In this document: positions 16,097 to 24,313 of the stretch, piece after piece | Layout of the letters: each line of letters starts with the position of its first letter | Position numbering within the stretch: position 1 is the stretch's first letter | Source: Actinacidiphila acididurans | Lineage (GTDB): Bacteria > Actinomycetota > Actinomycetes > Streptomycetales > Streptomycetaceae | DNA length: 64,000 nt | Assembly (NCBI RefSeq): GCF_016918855.1 | Contig: NZ_JADKYB010000003.1 | Location: forward strand, 248,001 to 312,000 | Reading direction: 5' to 3' | The notes under the pieces: model-generated | Seen by the model: the letters and a program-made list of their open reading frames with translations, nothing else | Databases searched by the model: none | Told to the model about the DNA's origin: nothing | Made by a program: the position numbers and the translations under genes

Positions 16097-19000
16097 TCAG
16101 TTGTCGGCGCTCTGGCTGGCGCTCCAGCGGGTGGACAGGTCGCCGTCGAAGGCCTTGGCGGCGGTCTGGTCGCTGTTGGACTCCGAGGAGGCCGAGGCGG
16201 GCTTGCCCTGGGCCAGGTTGGTCCGCGGCGCGTTCAGGGTCAGGTTGACGGTGACGGTCTTCCCCTGTTGCAGCGGCAGGACCCGGGCGATGGTGCCGAG
16301 CGGGGAGCTCTGGACCGTGACGCCGTCCGCGGTGATCGACGCTATGCCCGAGCGCTGGATCAGCGTCAGGTTCTGGTCGATGCCCGAGGTGAGCGTCACC
16401 TTCACCGTGTGGCTGCCCATGTCCCAGCTCAGATTGTTGATGGTGAACTGGCCCTTGCCGAGCAGGCCGGAGATCGAGCCCTTGTCCAGGCCCTTGGGCA
16501 GCGCGGGCAACAGCTCCAGCGTGCCCGGCTTGGTGGCGGCGAGCATTTCCATCATCACGGTGGGCACGGAATTGACGACGTCCGTGGCGAAGGTGTTGTG
16601 GTTGTTGTAGTGCGACGTCGCCATGCCGGTGTAGTAGTAGTCCTCCTTGGCGAACCGCAGCAGTTTCGCCCCGACCGAGTCCGGCTGGTTCAGGTCGGCG
16701 GCGATCAGCGCGCCGTGCAGCAGGCCGTGCCCGGCGTTCTCGTAGTTCCCGGCGTCCTTCTTCTGCAGGAACACCTGGGCCGCCTTGAACTGGGCAGGGT
16801 TGGTCTCCGGGGTGATCTCGCGGTAGGGCCAGACCGGCATCAGGCCGCTGGAGTGCCGGTGCTGGTAGTTGTTCTTGTTGGCCAGGTCCGGCCAGGCCCA
16901 TTCGGCCAGCGCGCCGTCGTTGTTGATCAGGTACGGCGGCAGATTGTCCAGCTTCTCCTGCCAGACCGGGATCTTGTCGGCGTCACGCCCGAGGATCTTG
17001 CTGGTCTGGATCAGCGTGGACAGGGCGAACCGGGCGCCGGAGATGTCGTAGACGGAGTTGACGGCCAGCGGCACACCGCCCGGCGGGGTGTTCTCCGGGG
17101 AGATGGAGCCCGCGAAGATGTACTTGCCGTTGCTGTCCTTCTTGACCAGGAAGTCCTCGTAGAAGTCCCCCATGTCCCGGATCAGCGGGTAGTACTGGTT
17201 GGCGAGGAAGTTCTTGTCGCCCGACACCTCGTAGTACTCCCAGAACGGGTAGAGCAGCCAGGACTCGCCGCCGGTGACGTACTGGTACGGGTAGTCGAAG
17301 TTGATGTTGGAGATCAGCCCCTCGGTGTTGGGTGTGTTGCCGCCGGTGAGCATGCCTCTGGTGCCGAGGAGTTTTTTGGCGTTGGTCCGGAAGTCGTTCT
17401 GCCACTGTTTGTTGAGGTAGAAGTAGCCGGCCATGGCCTCGGGCATGTTGCCGATGTTGCCGCTGGAGATCTGCAGGTTGAGGTTGGCGTCCAGGTGGTA
17501 GTAGCCGTCCCAGCCGACATTGCTGTCGCCGGTCCAGTTGCCGAGCAGGTCCGGTGCGGCGGTCTCGTTGCTCGACCCGAGCAGGTGGTAGCGGCCGGCG
17601 TAGAACATCCGCTCGTACAGGGCGGGGATCGGCGTGGAGGACGCCTTCTGCTCGGCGAGGAGTTCCTCGGTGGACTTGGCGCGGTCCTGCGGCGAGGCGC
17701 CGAAGTCGAGGGAGACCCGGTTGAAGATCGCGCTGTGCTTGGCCACATGGCGGTTCAGCAGCGTCTGGTAGTTGTCGTTGATCGCGGCCAGCTTCGACTG
17801 GAGGAGCTGCTTGTTCCAGTCCTGCTCGGCCGGCACGCCGCCGTTGTAGGTGCCGTTGTAGCGCTGGGTGAGCGACAGCAGCATCACATAGCTCGCGCCC
17901 GAGACGGACACGTCGGTGCCGGACATCGTCTTGGTGCCGTCGGTCACGATCCGGGTGACGCCCTCGTAGCCGGCGTTGAAGCTGCCGCTGGGGTACTTCG
18001 CCCGCAGGTTGAGGAAGTCGGTGGTGGAGTTGTTGGTGTAGGTGACGCCCTTGTTGAGCAGGTTCATGCCCGGGTCGATGGACAGGCCGAGCTTGACGTC
18101 CAGCCGCTGCCCGGCCGGCGCGGGCAGGTACTGCACGGTGACGCCGTCGGTCCGGGAGGCGAATGAGTCCCGCTCCCAATTGCCCTTGTCGTCCGTCCAG
18201 TTCACCTTGACCACGCCCGAGGAGTAGTCGGTGGAGCGGACGTAGTTGCTGATGGGACCGCTGTCCGGCATCGCGATCGTCATCTTGTAGCCGGGGTGCT
18301 TACTGCCCTCGCCGCCGCCCTGGTATCCCTGGACGTCGGCGGCGAGCTGGTTGGCGTCCTGGTAGTCGTCGGCGATCAGCAGGTCACGGATGCGGTTGAT
18401 GTTGTCCGCGCTGACGGTGTTGAACGTCCGGTGCGGGTGGGCCTCCGTCCGCGCCATGAAGAAGTCCTTGTCGTCGAAGACGACTGTGTCGTTGCGCGGA
18501 TTGCCGAAGACGATGATGCCCTGCTTGCCGTTGCCGGCCAGCAGACCGTCCTGCCAGTCGCTGTAGGTCTGCGGGTACGTGGTCGACGGCGCGATGGTCG
18601 CCGAGCCGGGGCTTCCCGTGCCGCCGCTGCTCGTCGTGCCGTAGACCTGGAACTCCCACAGGGAGTAGCCGTATTGCGTGGCCGGGGTGACGCCCTGCAT
18701 CCGCACGTAGTGGGCGGCCTTGTCGACGGTCACGGTCTCGGTGCCGCCGTGCCCGCCGGTGGTGGAGTACGCGTCCGTCCAGTGGGTGCTGTCGTCGGAC
18801 ACCTGGATCCTGTACGCCGAGGCGTACGCCGCTTCCCACACCAGCACGGCGGTGGTCACGTTGTACTCGCCGCCGAGATTGACGTGGATCCAGGCGTTGG
18901 GGTCGTTGCTGTGGTCGCTGGACCAGCGGGTCGCGGTGTTGCCGTCGATCGCGTCGGCCGCGGTGTACGAGCCGTCCTGGTACGAGGCGACCGCTGTCGC

Positions 19001-19168
19001 GCCGGGGCCCAGCGACAGGTTCACCGGGGTGTCGGCCGGCTGGGCCGCACTGGAGTGGAGGGAGGTCACGAAGAGCAGCAGCAGGGGGAGGGTGACGCCG
19101 AGCAGCCGCCTGCCGACGGCGCCGGGGGAGCGGGGCCGGTTCGTGCGGAGTTCCGTGCGGTGTTTCAT
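16097..19168 (-). CDS. Secreted GH95-like glycosidase with F5/8C module, truncated by an in-frame TGA
   Basis: 1023 residues from ATG 19168. Residues 1-42 are a signal peptide ending near SSAAQPA. Residues 48-180 are an F5/8C sugar-binding module (NPNAWIH-type strand, YVRMQGVTPATQYGYSLWEF). Residues about 195-950 resemble the GH95 (alpha/alpha)6 alpha-L-fucosidase/galactosidase family, with YYHLDANLNLQ, ISPENTPPGGVPL and AEWAWPDL segments. A second F5/8C module starts near 985 but is cut by TGA where a Trp is expected. The intact protein would have 1108 residues. The catalytic part is complete, so the truncated product may still work. It lies behind the beta-helix gene with 65 bases between them, probably one transcript. 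Fucoside specificity is a family-level guess. Confidence 0.82.
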   Translation of the reverse strand: MKHRTELRTNRPRSPGAVGRRLLGVTLPLLLLFVTSLHSSAAQPADTPVNLSLGPGATAVASYQDGSYTAADAIDGNTATRWSSDHSNDPNAWIHVNLGGEYNVTTAVLVWEAAYASAYRIQVSDDSTHWTDAYSTTGGHGGTETVTVDKAAHYVRMQGVTPATQYGYSLWEFQVYGTTSSGGTGSPGSATIAPSTTYPQTYSDWQDGLLAGNGKQGIIVFGNPRNDTVVFDDKDFFMARTEAHPHRTFNTVSADNINRIRDLLIADDYQDANQLAADVQGYQGGGEGSKHPGYKMTIAMPDSGPISNYVRSTDYSSGVVKVNWTDDKGNWERDSFASRTDGVTVQYLPAPAGQRLDVKLGLSIDPGMNLLNKGVTYTNNSTTDFLNLRAKYPSGSFNAGYEGVTRIVTDGTKTMSGTDVSVSGASYVMLLSLTQRYNGTYNGGVPAEQDWNKQLLQSKLAAINDNYQTLLNRHVAKHSAIFNRVSLDFGASPQDRAKSTEELLAEQKASSTPIPALYERMFYAGRYHLLGSSNETAAPDLLGNWTGDSNVGWDGYYHLDANLNLQISSGNIGNMPEAMAGYFYLNKQWQNDFRTNAKKLLGTRGMLTGGNTPNTEGLISNINFDYPYQYVTGGESWLLYPFWEYYEVSGDKNFLANQYYPLIRDMGDFYEDFLVKKDSNGKYIFAGSISPENTPPGGVPLAVNSVYDISGARFALSTLIQTSKILGRDADKIPVWQEKLDNLPPYLINNDGALAEWAWPDLANKNNYQHRHSSGLMPVWPYREITPETNPAQFKAAQVFLQKKDAGNYENAGHGLLHGALIAADLNQPDSVGAKLLRFAKEDYYYTGMATSHYNNHNTFATDVVNSVPTVMMEMLAATKPGTLELLPALPKGLDKGSISGLLGKGQFTINNLSWDMGSHTVKVTLTSGIDQNLTLIQRSGIASITADGVTVQSSPLGTIARVLPLQQGKTVTVNLTLNAPRTNLAQGKPASASSESNSDQTAAKAFDGDLSTRWSASQSADN

Positions 19169-19233
19169 GCGTGGGGGTCCTTTGCCCGAGGTGAATCCCG
19201 CACCGGTGAGCGGCCGGTGCGGGCTGGGGGGAA

Positions 19234-21753
19234 TCAGGCGGCGGTGACGCGCAGGGACGAGATCTTGTCGTTGTTGCCCGTGGCCGTGAGGTCGGGGGCG
19301 TCGGCGGTGAAGGTCCACTGGGTCCCGGAGAAGCCCGCGTCCGCGTAGGCGGTCACGGTCCAGCCGGCCGGCACCCGCAGCGACGAGATGCTGTCGTTCG
19401 CGATACCGGCGGCCTGGAGCTGCGGCAGGTCGTAGCTGCCCGCGGGGAAGGTCGCCGAGGGGCCCGAGTAATTGCTGTCCCCGTAGACCGTCGGGGCGCC
19501 GCTGCCGCCGCCCGAGGCCGGCGTGCCGTAGATCTCGAACTCCCAGAGCGAGTAGCCGTATTGGGTGGCGGGCGTGACGCCCTGCATGCGGACGTACCGC
19601 GCGGCCTTGTTGACGGTCACCGTCTCGTTGCCGCCCAGGCCGCTGGTGGTGGAGTAGGCGTCCGTCCAGTGCGTGGCGTCGTCCGAGACCTGGATCTTGT
19701 ACGCTGATCCGTACGCCGCCTCCCAGGACAGGACCGCGGTGCTGACGTTGTACTCGCCGCCGAGGTCGACGTGGATCCAGGCGTTGGGGTCGTTGCTGTG
19801 GTCGCTGGACCAGCGCGAGGAGGCGTTGCCGTCAATGGCGTTGGCGGCGGTGTAGGCGCCGTCCTGGTAGGAGGCGACGGCCTTCGTCCCCGGGTTCAGC
19901 GAGAGGTTCACCGGCAGGTTCGTCGGCGGCTTGGGTACGGTCTGGCCGGCCGGCGGCCACAGCGTGAAGGAGTTGGTGCCGCTGTGCGCGGCGGCGAACG
20001 GGCCTGCCATGACATTGCTCGTGTTGACCGGCTGGCCGAAGAAGTCGGTGGTCACATCGGCGGCGATGCTCTGGTCGGCGAGCGGGATGACACCCACCCG
20101 GGACTGGGTGACCGGGGTCAGGCCGTGGATGCCGGAGGCGTCGAGGTCGAAGTTCAGCGACATCTGGGTGTTGGTCGCCGTGTAGTGCACGTTGGAGATC
20201 ACCCCGGTGAAGTCGCCTTCCTTCACCTGGGTCTTGTCCGTCGCGTTGTCGGGCAGGGTCGAGCCCTGGACCAGGTTGTTGTACCAGAAGAATTTCTCCG
20301 GTGAGGTGAGCGCGGTGGTCTGGTTCATCGTGCCCGGCTGGAAGTAGTAAGCGTCCCGGCCGCTGCCGTCGTTGTGGATGCTGCCGTTGTCGATGAACAG
20401 GTTGTGGGCGAAGACCACACCGGTGGCGTCCAGCGTCCGGATGTCGCTGTTGCCGATGAAGACGTTGTTGTCCACCAGGATCGGGCCGAAGACGGCCTCG
20501 GCGTAGTAGCCCCACGGGCTGTTCATCACGATGTTCTGGGTGATGCGGACGTTCTGGTTACCCCAGTCCGTCCAGATCCCGGCCGAGTTCCCGCCCTTGG
20601 AGTTCTTGATGTAATTGCCCTTGATCAGGCCCTCGTTCATGTAGTGCACCTTGATCGGGGCGGTCTCGGCACCGCTGAACTCGTTGCGGTAGTTGGTGTC
20701 CTCGATCATGTTGTAGAGGATCTGGGAATGCCAGGAGAAGACGCCCGCGATGCCGGACTGGCCGCATCTGGCGATGTAGTTGTTCCGGACGATGTGCGAG
20801 CCGTACTTGTCGGTGTCGTGGAAGTCGGTCCGGGTCGTGCCGGGCCGGTTGCCCGCCCATTCGTCGTTGCCGAGGCCGATGTCGATGCCGATCGTGCGGG
20901 CGTTGATCACGATGTTGTTCTCGATGATCCATTTCAGGCCGCCGTTGACGCTGATGGCGCCGGCCTGCCGCCGCGTGGGGCTGCTCGGGAAGTCCGAGTA
21001 GGTGTTCGCGGCCTGCTTCACGGTGAAGCCGTTGACGGTGATGTAGCCCAGGCCCCAGGCGTCCGGGGCGAAGATCTGCCGGCGCACGTTGATCTCGGCG
21101 AGCCCGGCGTTCGGATCGGCGCCGTTGAAGTTCGCCCAGATGGTGGTGCTGCTGGTGGACACCTCCGAGTACCAGCTGCTGGCCGACCCCTGTACGGCGC
21201 TCAGTGACGGCTTCTCGTAGTACGCCTGCTCGTTGAGGTAGACGTCGCCCGCGGTGTAGCCCGGGAAGGTGCCGCCGTCACCGCCCTGCGGCTGGCCGGT
21301 CGCGTACGGGTTGTAGTCGCCGAAGTAGCTGTTGGGCAGGGTGACGCTCCAGACGTTGCCGCCGGTCTGCGTCCAGGAGTTGACCTCCTCGGAGCCCTTG
21401 ACGACCACCTCGCCGTCGCCGGCGTTGGTGTACGTGATGCGGTGCGCTTCGTCGGTTCCGCCGCGCGCGGGCTTGACCGTCTCGCGGTACAGCCCGGCGT
21501 GCACCATCACCGTGTCGCCGGGCTGCGCCTCCTGCGCCGCGTGATTGATCGTCAGATACGGGGCGGCCTGCGTCCCCGGGTTGCTGTCGCTGCCGTTCTT
21601 GGCGACATGGATGACGCGCGGGGCCTGGGCCGCGGCGTGCGCGGCGAACGAGGGCAGCGCGAGCGCCAGGAGAGTGAGGGTGCCGGCGAGGGCACCGAGC
21701 GCTTTGATCCGGACGCCGAAGCGCGCGGTCCGGCGGGTCCTGCGGAGTCTCAT
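19234..21753 (-). CDS. Secreted right-handed beta-helix protein with F5/8C and beta/gamma-crystallin modules
   Basis: 839 residues from ATG 21753, preceded by GAAGGAG; the in-frame GTG at 21768 overlaps this ribosome site and is rejected. A signal peptide (ALALPSFAAHAAAQA) leads to a parallel beta-helix (residues about 45-600, starting IHVAKNGSDSNPGTQAAPYL), the fold of polysaccharide lyases and several glycosidases. Repeated N-x-I/N-x-V rungs (WIIENNIVINA, HIVRNNYIARC) mark the coils. A CBM32-like F5/8C module follows at about 620-745, nearly the same as that of the GH95-like neighbour. A beta/gamma-crystallin module closes the chain (VYGDSNYSGPSATFPAGSY). The catalytic type cannot be assigned by eye. 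Confidence 0.85.
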   Translation of the reverse strand: MRLRRTRRTARFGVRIKALGALAGTLTLLALALPSFAAHAAAQAPRVIHVAKNGSDSNPGTQAAPYLTINHAAQEAQPGDTVMVHAGLYRETVKPARGGTDEAHRITYTNAGDGEVVVKGSEEVNSWTQTGGNVWSVTLPNSYFGDYNPYATGQPQGGDGGTFPGYTAGDVYLNEQAYYEKPSLSAVQGSASSWYSEVSTSSTTIWANFNGADPNAGLAEINVRRQIFAPDAWGLGYITVNGFTVKQAANTYSDFPSSPTRRQAGAISVNGGLKWIIENNIVINARTIGIDIGLGNDEWAGNRPGTTRTDFHDTDKYGSHIVRNNYIARCGQSGIAGVFSWHSQILYNMIEDTNYRNEFSGAETAPIKVHYMNEGLIKGNYIKNSKGGNSAGIWTDWGNQNVRITQNIVMNSPWGYYAEAVFGPILVDNNVFIGNSDIRTLDATGVVFAHNLFIDNGSIHNDGSGRDAYYFQPGTMNQTTALTSPEKFFWYNNLVQGSTLPDNATDKTQVKEGDFTGVISNVHYTATNTQMSLNFDLDASGIHGLTPVTQSRVGVIPLADQSIAADVTTDFFGQPVNTSNVMAGPFAAAHSGTNSFTLWPPAGQTVPKPPTNLPVNLSLNPGTKAVASYQDGAYTAANAIDGNASSRWSSDHSNDPNAWIHVDLGGEYNVSTAVLSWEAAYGSAYKIQVSDDATHWTDAYSTTSGLGGNETVTVNKAARYVRMQGVTPATQYGYSLWEFEIYGTPASGGGSGAPTVYGDSNYSGPSATFPAGSYDLPQLQAAGIANDSISSLRVPAGWTVTAYADAGFSGTQWTFTADAPDLTATGNNDKISSLRVTAA

Positions 21754-21782
21754 GGGGGGCTCCTTCACGGAAGCCGATAAGT

Positions 21783-21797
21783 TTCATTATTAATCTA
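21783..21797. promoter_or_regulatory. Putative ROK operator upstream of the beta-helix gene
   Basis: TTCATTATTAATCTA matches the perfect palindrome at 24105-24119 at 12 of 15 positions, including the whole right half TAATCTA. It lies 30 bases before the beta-helix start at 21753, within the promoter zone. Its AT content stands out sharply from the GC-rich surroundings. Confidence 0.5.
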
Positions 21798-21918
21798 TGC
21801 AAGTCGAGTGCGTACTCGACCTGCGACAGTCCCGGCGGCTCGTGCACCGTACCGGCGTGCTGCCCCGTCAGCAAGACATCGGACACAGGGCGCCTGACGC
21901 GGCGTCGGATCCGTACGG

Positions 21919-23142
21919 TTACGCCCGCGCCGCGACCTGCGGCCCGTGGCCGGGCGCGACCGAGCCCTGGAGCACCAGCGCCGCCCCGCCGATCGCCGCG
22001 GCGTCGCGCGGGTTGCTGGACAGGTCGACCTGAACGCCGTGCACGTCCCGGGTGAACGCCCGCTGCGCGAGCCGGCGGCGGATCTCGGTGACGTAGACGG
22101 ACCCGGCGACGGCGAATCCCGGGCCGGCCAGCACCAGCGTGTCGAGGTCCCACAGGTTGGCGAGGACGACCGCGCCCTCCGCGAGCAGCGCCGCCGATTC
22201 GTCCACGAGCGCACGGGCCTCCTGGTCGCCGTAGAGCGCCGCGCGCGCCAGCACGTCGAAGGCCCGCGCGTCCGGGTCCTCGGGCCGGATCGACAGCCGC
22301 TCCGCCAGGCCCGGCAGCGCCCGCGCGCGCCCGACGACCACGTGTGGAGCGGCGTACTGCTCCAGGCAGCCGCGGTTGCCGCACGGGCACGGCTCACCGT
22401 CCCGGACCACCGCGATGTGCCCGATCTTCCCCGCGTTGGAGCTGGCGCCGCGGTGCAGGGCGCCGTCCAGGACCACACCGGAGCCGATGCCGGAATTCAT
22501 GTAGAGGCAGCCGAAGGTCCGCTCGCGCGAGACCTGCCGCCCCCAGAACTCCCCGACGGCCGCCGCCGCGGCATCGCTGTCGACCAGCACCGGGACGTCC
22601 AGCCGGCCGCTCAGCGCCTGCGCGAGATCGAGCCCGGCGCGCTGCCCCGGGTCCGGCGCGAGGAACCCGCCGCGCGCGACGTCGACCGGCCCCGGCCCGA
22701 CCACGGCCAGCCCGGCCACGCTCCGCGGCGGCAGGCCCAGGCCGTCGGTGACGTCGCGGTACAGCGCGGCGAGCCGGGCGACCACCTCGGCCGGCCGGCC
22801 GTCGGCGGGCGCGGCCACGAGCTGGCGGCCGATGGTCCCGCCGCGGGTGTCCGTCACCACGCAGGTCAGGGTGTCGGCGGCCATGTGGATGCCCACGCCG
22901 TACGCCGCACGGGAGTTGATGATCAGCATGGCGCGGGGCTTGCCGCGGGTCGCCACGGTGTCGCCGGTCTCGCGGACCACGCCGTCGTCGATCAGCCGGC
23001 GGACGATGTTGGAGATGGTCGGCTGCGTCAGCCCGGTGACCTTCACCAGCTCCACCCGGCTGATCGGCCCCGAGGAGCGGATGAGGTCCACGACCAGCGC
23101 GCGGCTGCCGGGCCCCGCGGCCGAAGACTCCCGTCGGGCCAC
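21919..23142 (-). CDS. ROK-family transcriptional repressor
   Basis: 407 residues, the usual size for regulatory ROK proteins, from GTG 23142 behind GAGAGGTGG. Residues 20-65 are a winged helix-turn-helix (GPISRVELVKVTGLTQPTIS), followed by a two-lobed ASKHA fold that senses a sugar or sugar phosphate. The zinc-binding ROK signature is present as GHIAV...CPCGNRGCLEQY. It lies between the two secreted-enzyme genes and the importer operon and is transcribed divergently from the sensor gene at 23232, so it likely controls both directions. Two matching AT-rich palindromes at 21783 and 24105 are its probable operators. Inducer unknown. Confidence 0.9.
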   Translation of the reverse strand: MARRESSAAGPGSRALVVDLIRSSGPISRVELVKVTGLTQPTISNIVRRLIDDGVVRETGDTVATRGKPRAMLIINSRAAYGVGIHMAADTLTCVVTDTRGGTIGRQLVAAPADGRPAEVVARLAALYRDVTDGLGLPPRSVAGLAVVGPGPVDVARGGFLAPDPGQRAGLDLAQALSGRLDVPVLVDSDAAAAAVGEFWGRQVSRERTFGCLYMNSGIGSGVVLDGALHRGASSNAGKIGHIAVVRDGEPCPCGNRGCLEQYAAPHVVVGRARALPGLAERLSIRPEDPDARAFDVLARAALYGDQEARALVDESAALLAEGAVVLANLWDLDTLVLAGPGFAVAGSVYVTEIRRRLAQRAFTRDVHGVQVDLSSNPRDAAAIGGAALVLQGSVAPGHGPQVAARA

Positions 23143-23231
23143 CGTCGACCACCTCTCGTCCCGCCGTACGCTGTCGCACGACCACGTTATGTGGATGAAG
23201 GTTAGACGAGGCCGATCGACCAGGAGGAAGC

Positions 23232-24104
23232 ATGGCTTCGGCACCGGCCGCCCGCACGGCACGCCCGCAGGAGGGCACCCCGGTCGGCCTGGCCCTGGTC
23301 CGGGACGCGGAGGTGCTCGGCGCCGAGCCCTTCTTCCACGAGTTCATCGCCGGGATGGAGCGGGTCCTGGTGCCGCTCGGGGTGCCGGTGCTGCTCCAGG
23401 TCGTCGCCACGGTGCGGCAGGCAGGTGAGCGCATGCGCGCCTGGGCCCGGTACGGCCAGGTGCAGGGCATGATCCTCATCGACTTGCTGCCCGGGGACGA
23501 ACGCGTGGCGCTGGTCAAGGAGTTGGGCATGCCGGCCGTGGTCATCGGGGATCCGGAGACGGCCGGGGGACTGCCGGCGGTGTGGACGCAGGACGACGTG
23601 GCGATGCGGGACGTGGTCGCCGGACTGGTCGGTGCGGGCCACACGCACCTCGGTCACGTCGGCGGCCCGGCGCAGATGGCGCACACCATCATCCGGCGCC
23701 GTACCTTCGAGGCGGTCGCGGCGGAACACGGGGTCCGCACCACGGTGTTCGACGGCGACTACTCCGAGGCGGCGGGCGTACGCGCCATCGCCGCGCTCGC
23801 CGCGTCCGCCGAGCGGCCCACCGCGCTGGTCTTCGACAACGACGTGATGGCGCTGGGCGCGCTGCACGAGGCGGGCCGCCGCGGGCTGGCCGTCCCGGCC
23901 GACCTCGCGCTGGTCGCGTGGGACGACTCGGCGCTGTGTCAGCTTGCCGTGCCGCCGCTCAGCGCGGTCGGCCACGACGTGCAGGAGCTGGGCGAACTCG
24001 TCGGGAACGCGCTGGCACAGGCCCTGGCGGAGGGTGCGCCAGCGGCCGGCGGACGCGTCGTCAAGGCGGCGCCGGCCCGGCTGGTCGCCCGCGGGGCGCT
24101 TTAA
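23232..24104 (+). CDS. LacI-type periplasmic-binding-like sensor protein lacking a DNA-binding domain
   Basis: 290 residues from ATG 23232 with AGGAGGA upstream. The whole chain is a Peripla_BP_3 sugar-sensor domain: GLALVRDAEVLGAEPFFHEF at the start, GAGHTHLGHVGGP in the hinge region, ALVFDNDVMALGALHEAGRR and LALVAWDDSALCQ near the end, as in LacI/GalR regulators. The usual N-terminal helix-turn-helix and hinge helix are absent; only about 17 unstructured residues precede the sensor. It cannot bind DNA in the LacI way. It may act as a co-sensor for the divergent ROK repressor or as a cytosolic sugar-binding protein. A palindrome lies at its stop codon. Confidence 0.82.
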   Translation: MASAPAARTARPQEGTPVGLALVRDAEVLGAEPFFHEFIAGMERVLVPLGVPVLLQVVATVRQAGERMRAWARYGQVQGMILIDLLPGDERVALVKELGMPAVVIGDPETAGGLPAVWTQDDVAMRDVVAGLVGAGHTHLGHVGGPAQMAHTIIRRRTFEAVAAEHGVRTTVFDGDYSEAAGVRAIAALAASAERPTALVFDNDVMALGALHEAGRRGLAVPADLALVAWDDSALCQLAVPPLSAVGHDVQELGELVGNALAQALAEGAPAAGGRVVKAAPARLVARGAL

Positions 24105-24119
24105 TAGATTACTAATCTA
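24105..24119. promoter_or_regulatory. Perfect 15-base palindrome TAGATTACTAATCTA, putative ROK operator
   Basis: Seven-base arms TAGATTA and TAATCTA surround one central C. The element directly follows the sensor stop codon and lies about 195 bases before the importer operon at 24314. A degenerate copy occurs upstream of the beta-helix gene. Such AT-rich palindromes are typical ROK-family sites, so control of the importer by the adjacent ROK gene is inferred. Confidence 0.6.
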
Positions 24120-24313
24120 AGTTATTGACTTGGCGGTTGGGGTGCTCCACGCTGTCTGGCGAGCACCCGCCGCGCAGGCCGGTGTGCTCTCGGTGACCGC
24201 CCGGGACGACCCGTCCCGGGCTCGTTCCAGCTCGTCGTTCCCCGCACGCCACCGGCCGATCGCCGTGATCGACGCGCTGTCCCCTGTCCTGCCCGCACAG
24301 CAAGGGAAAGCCT

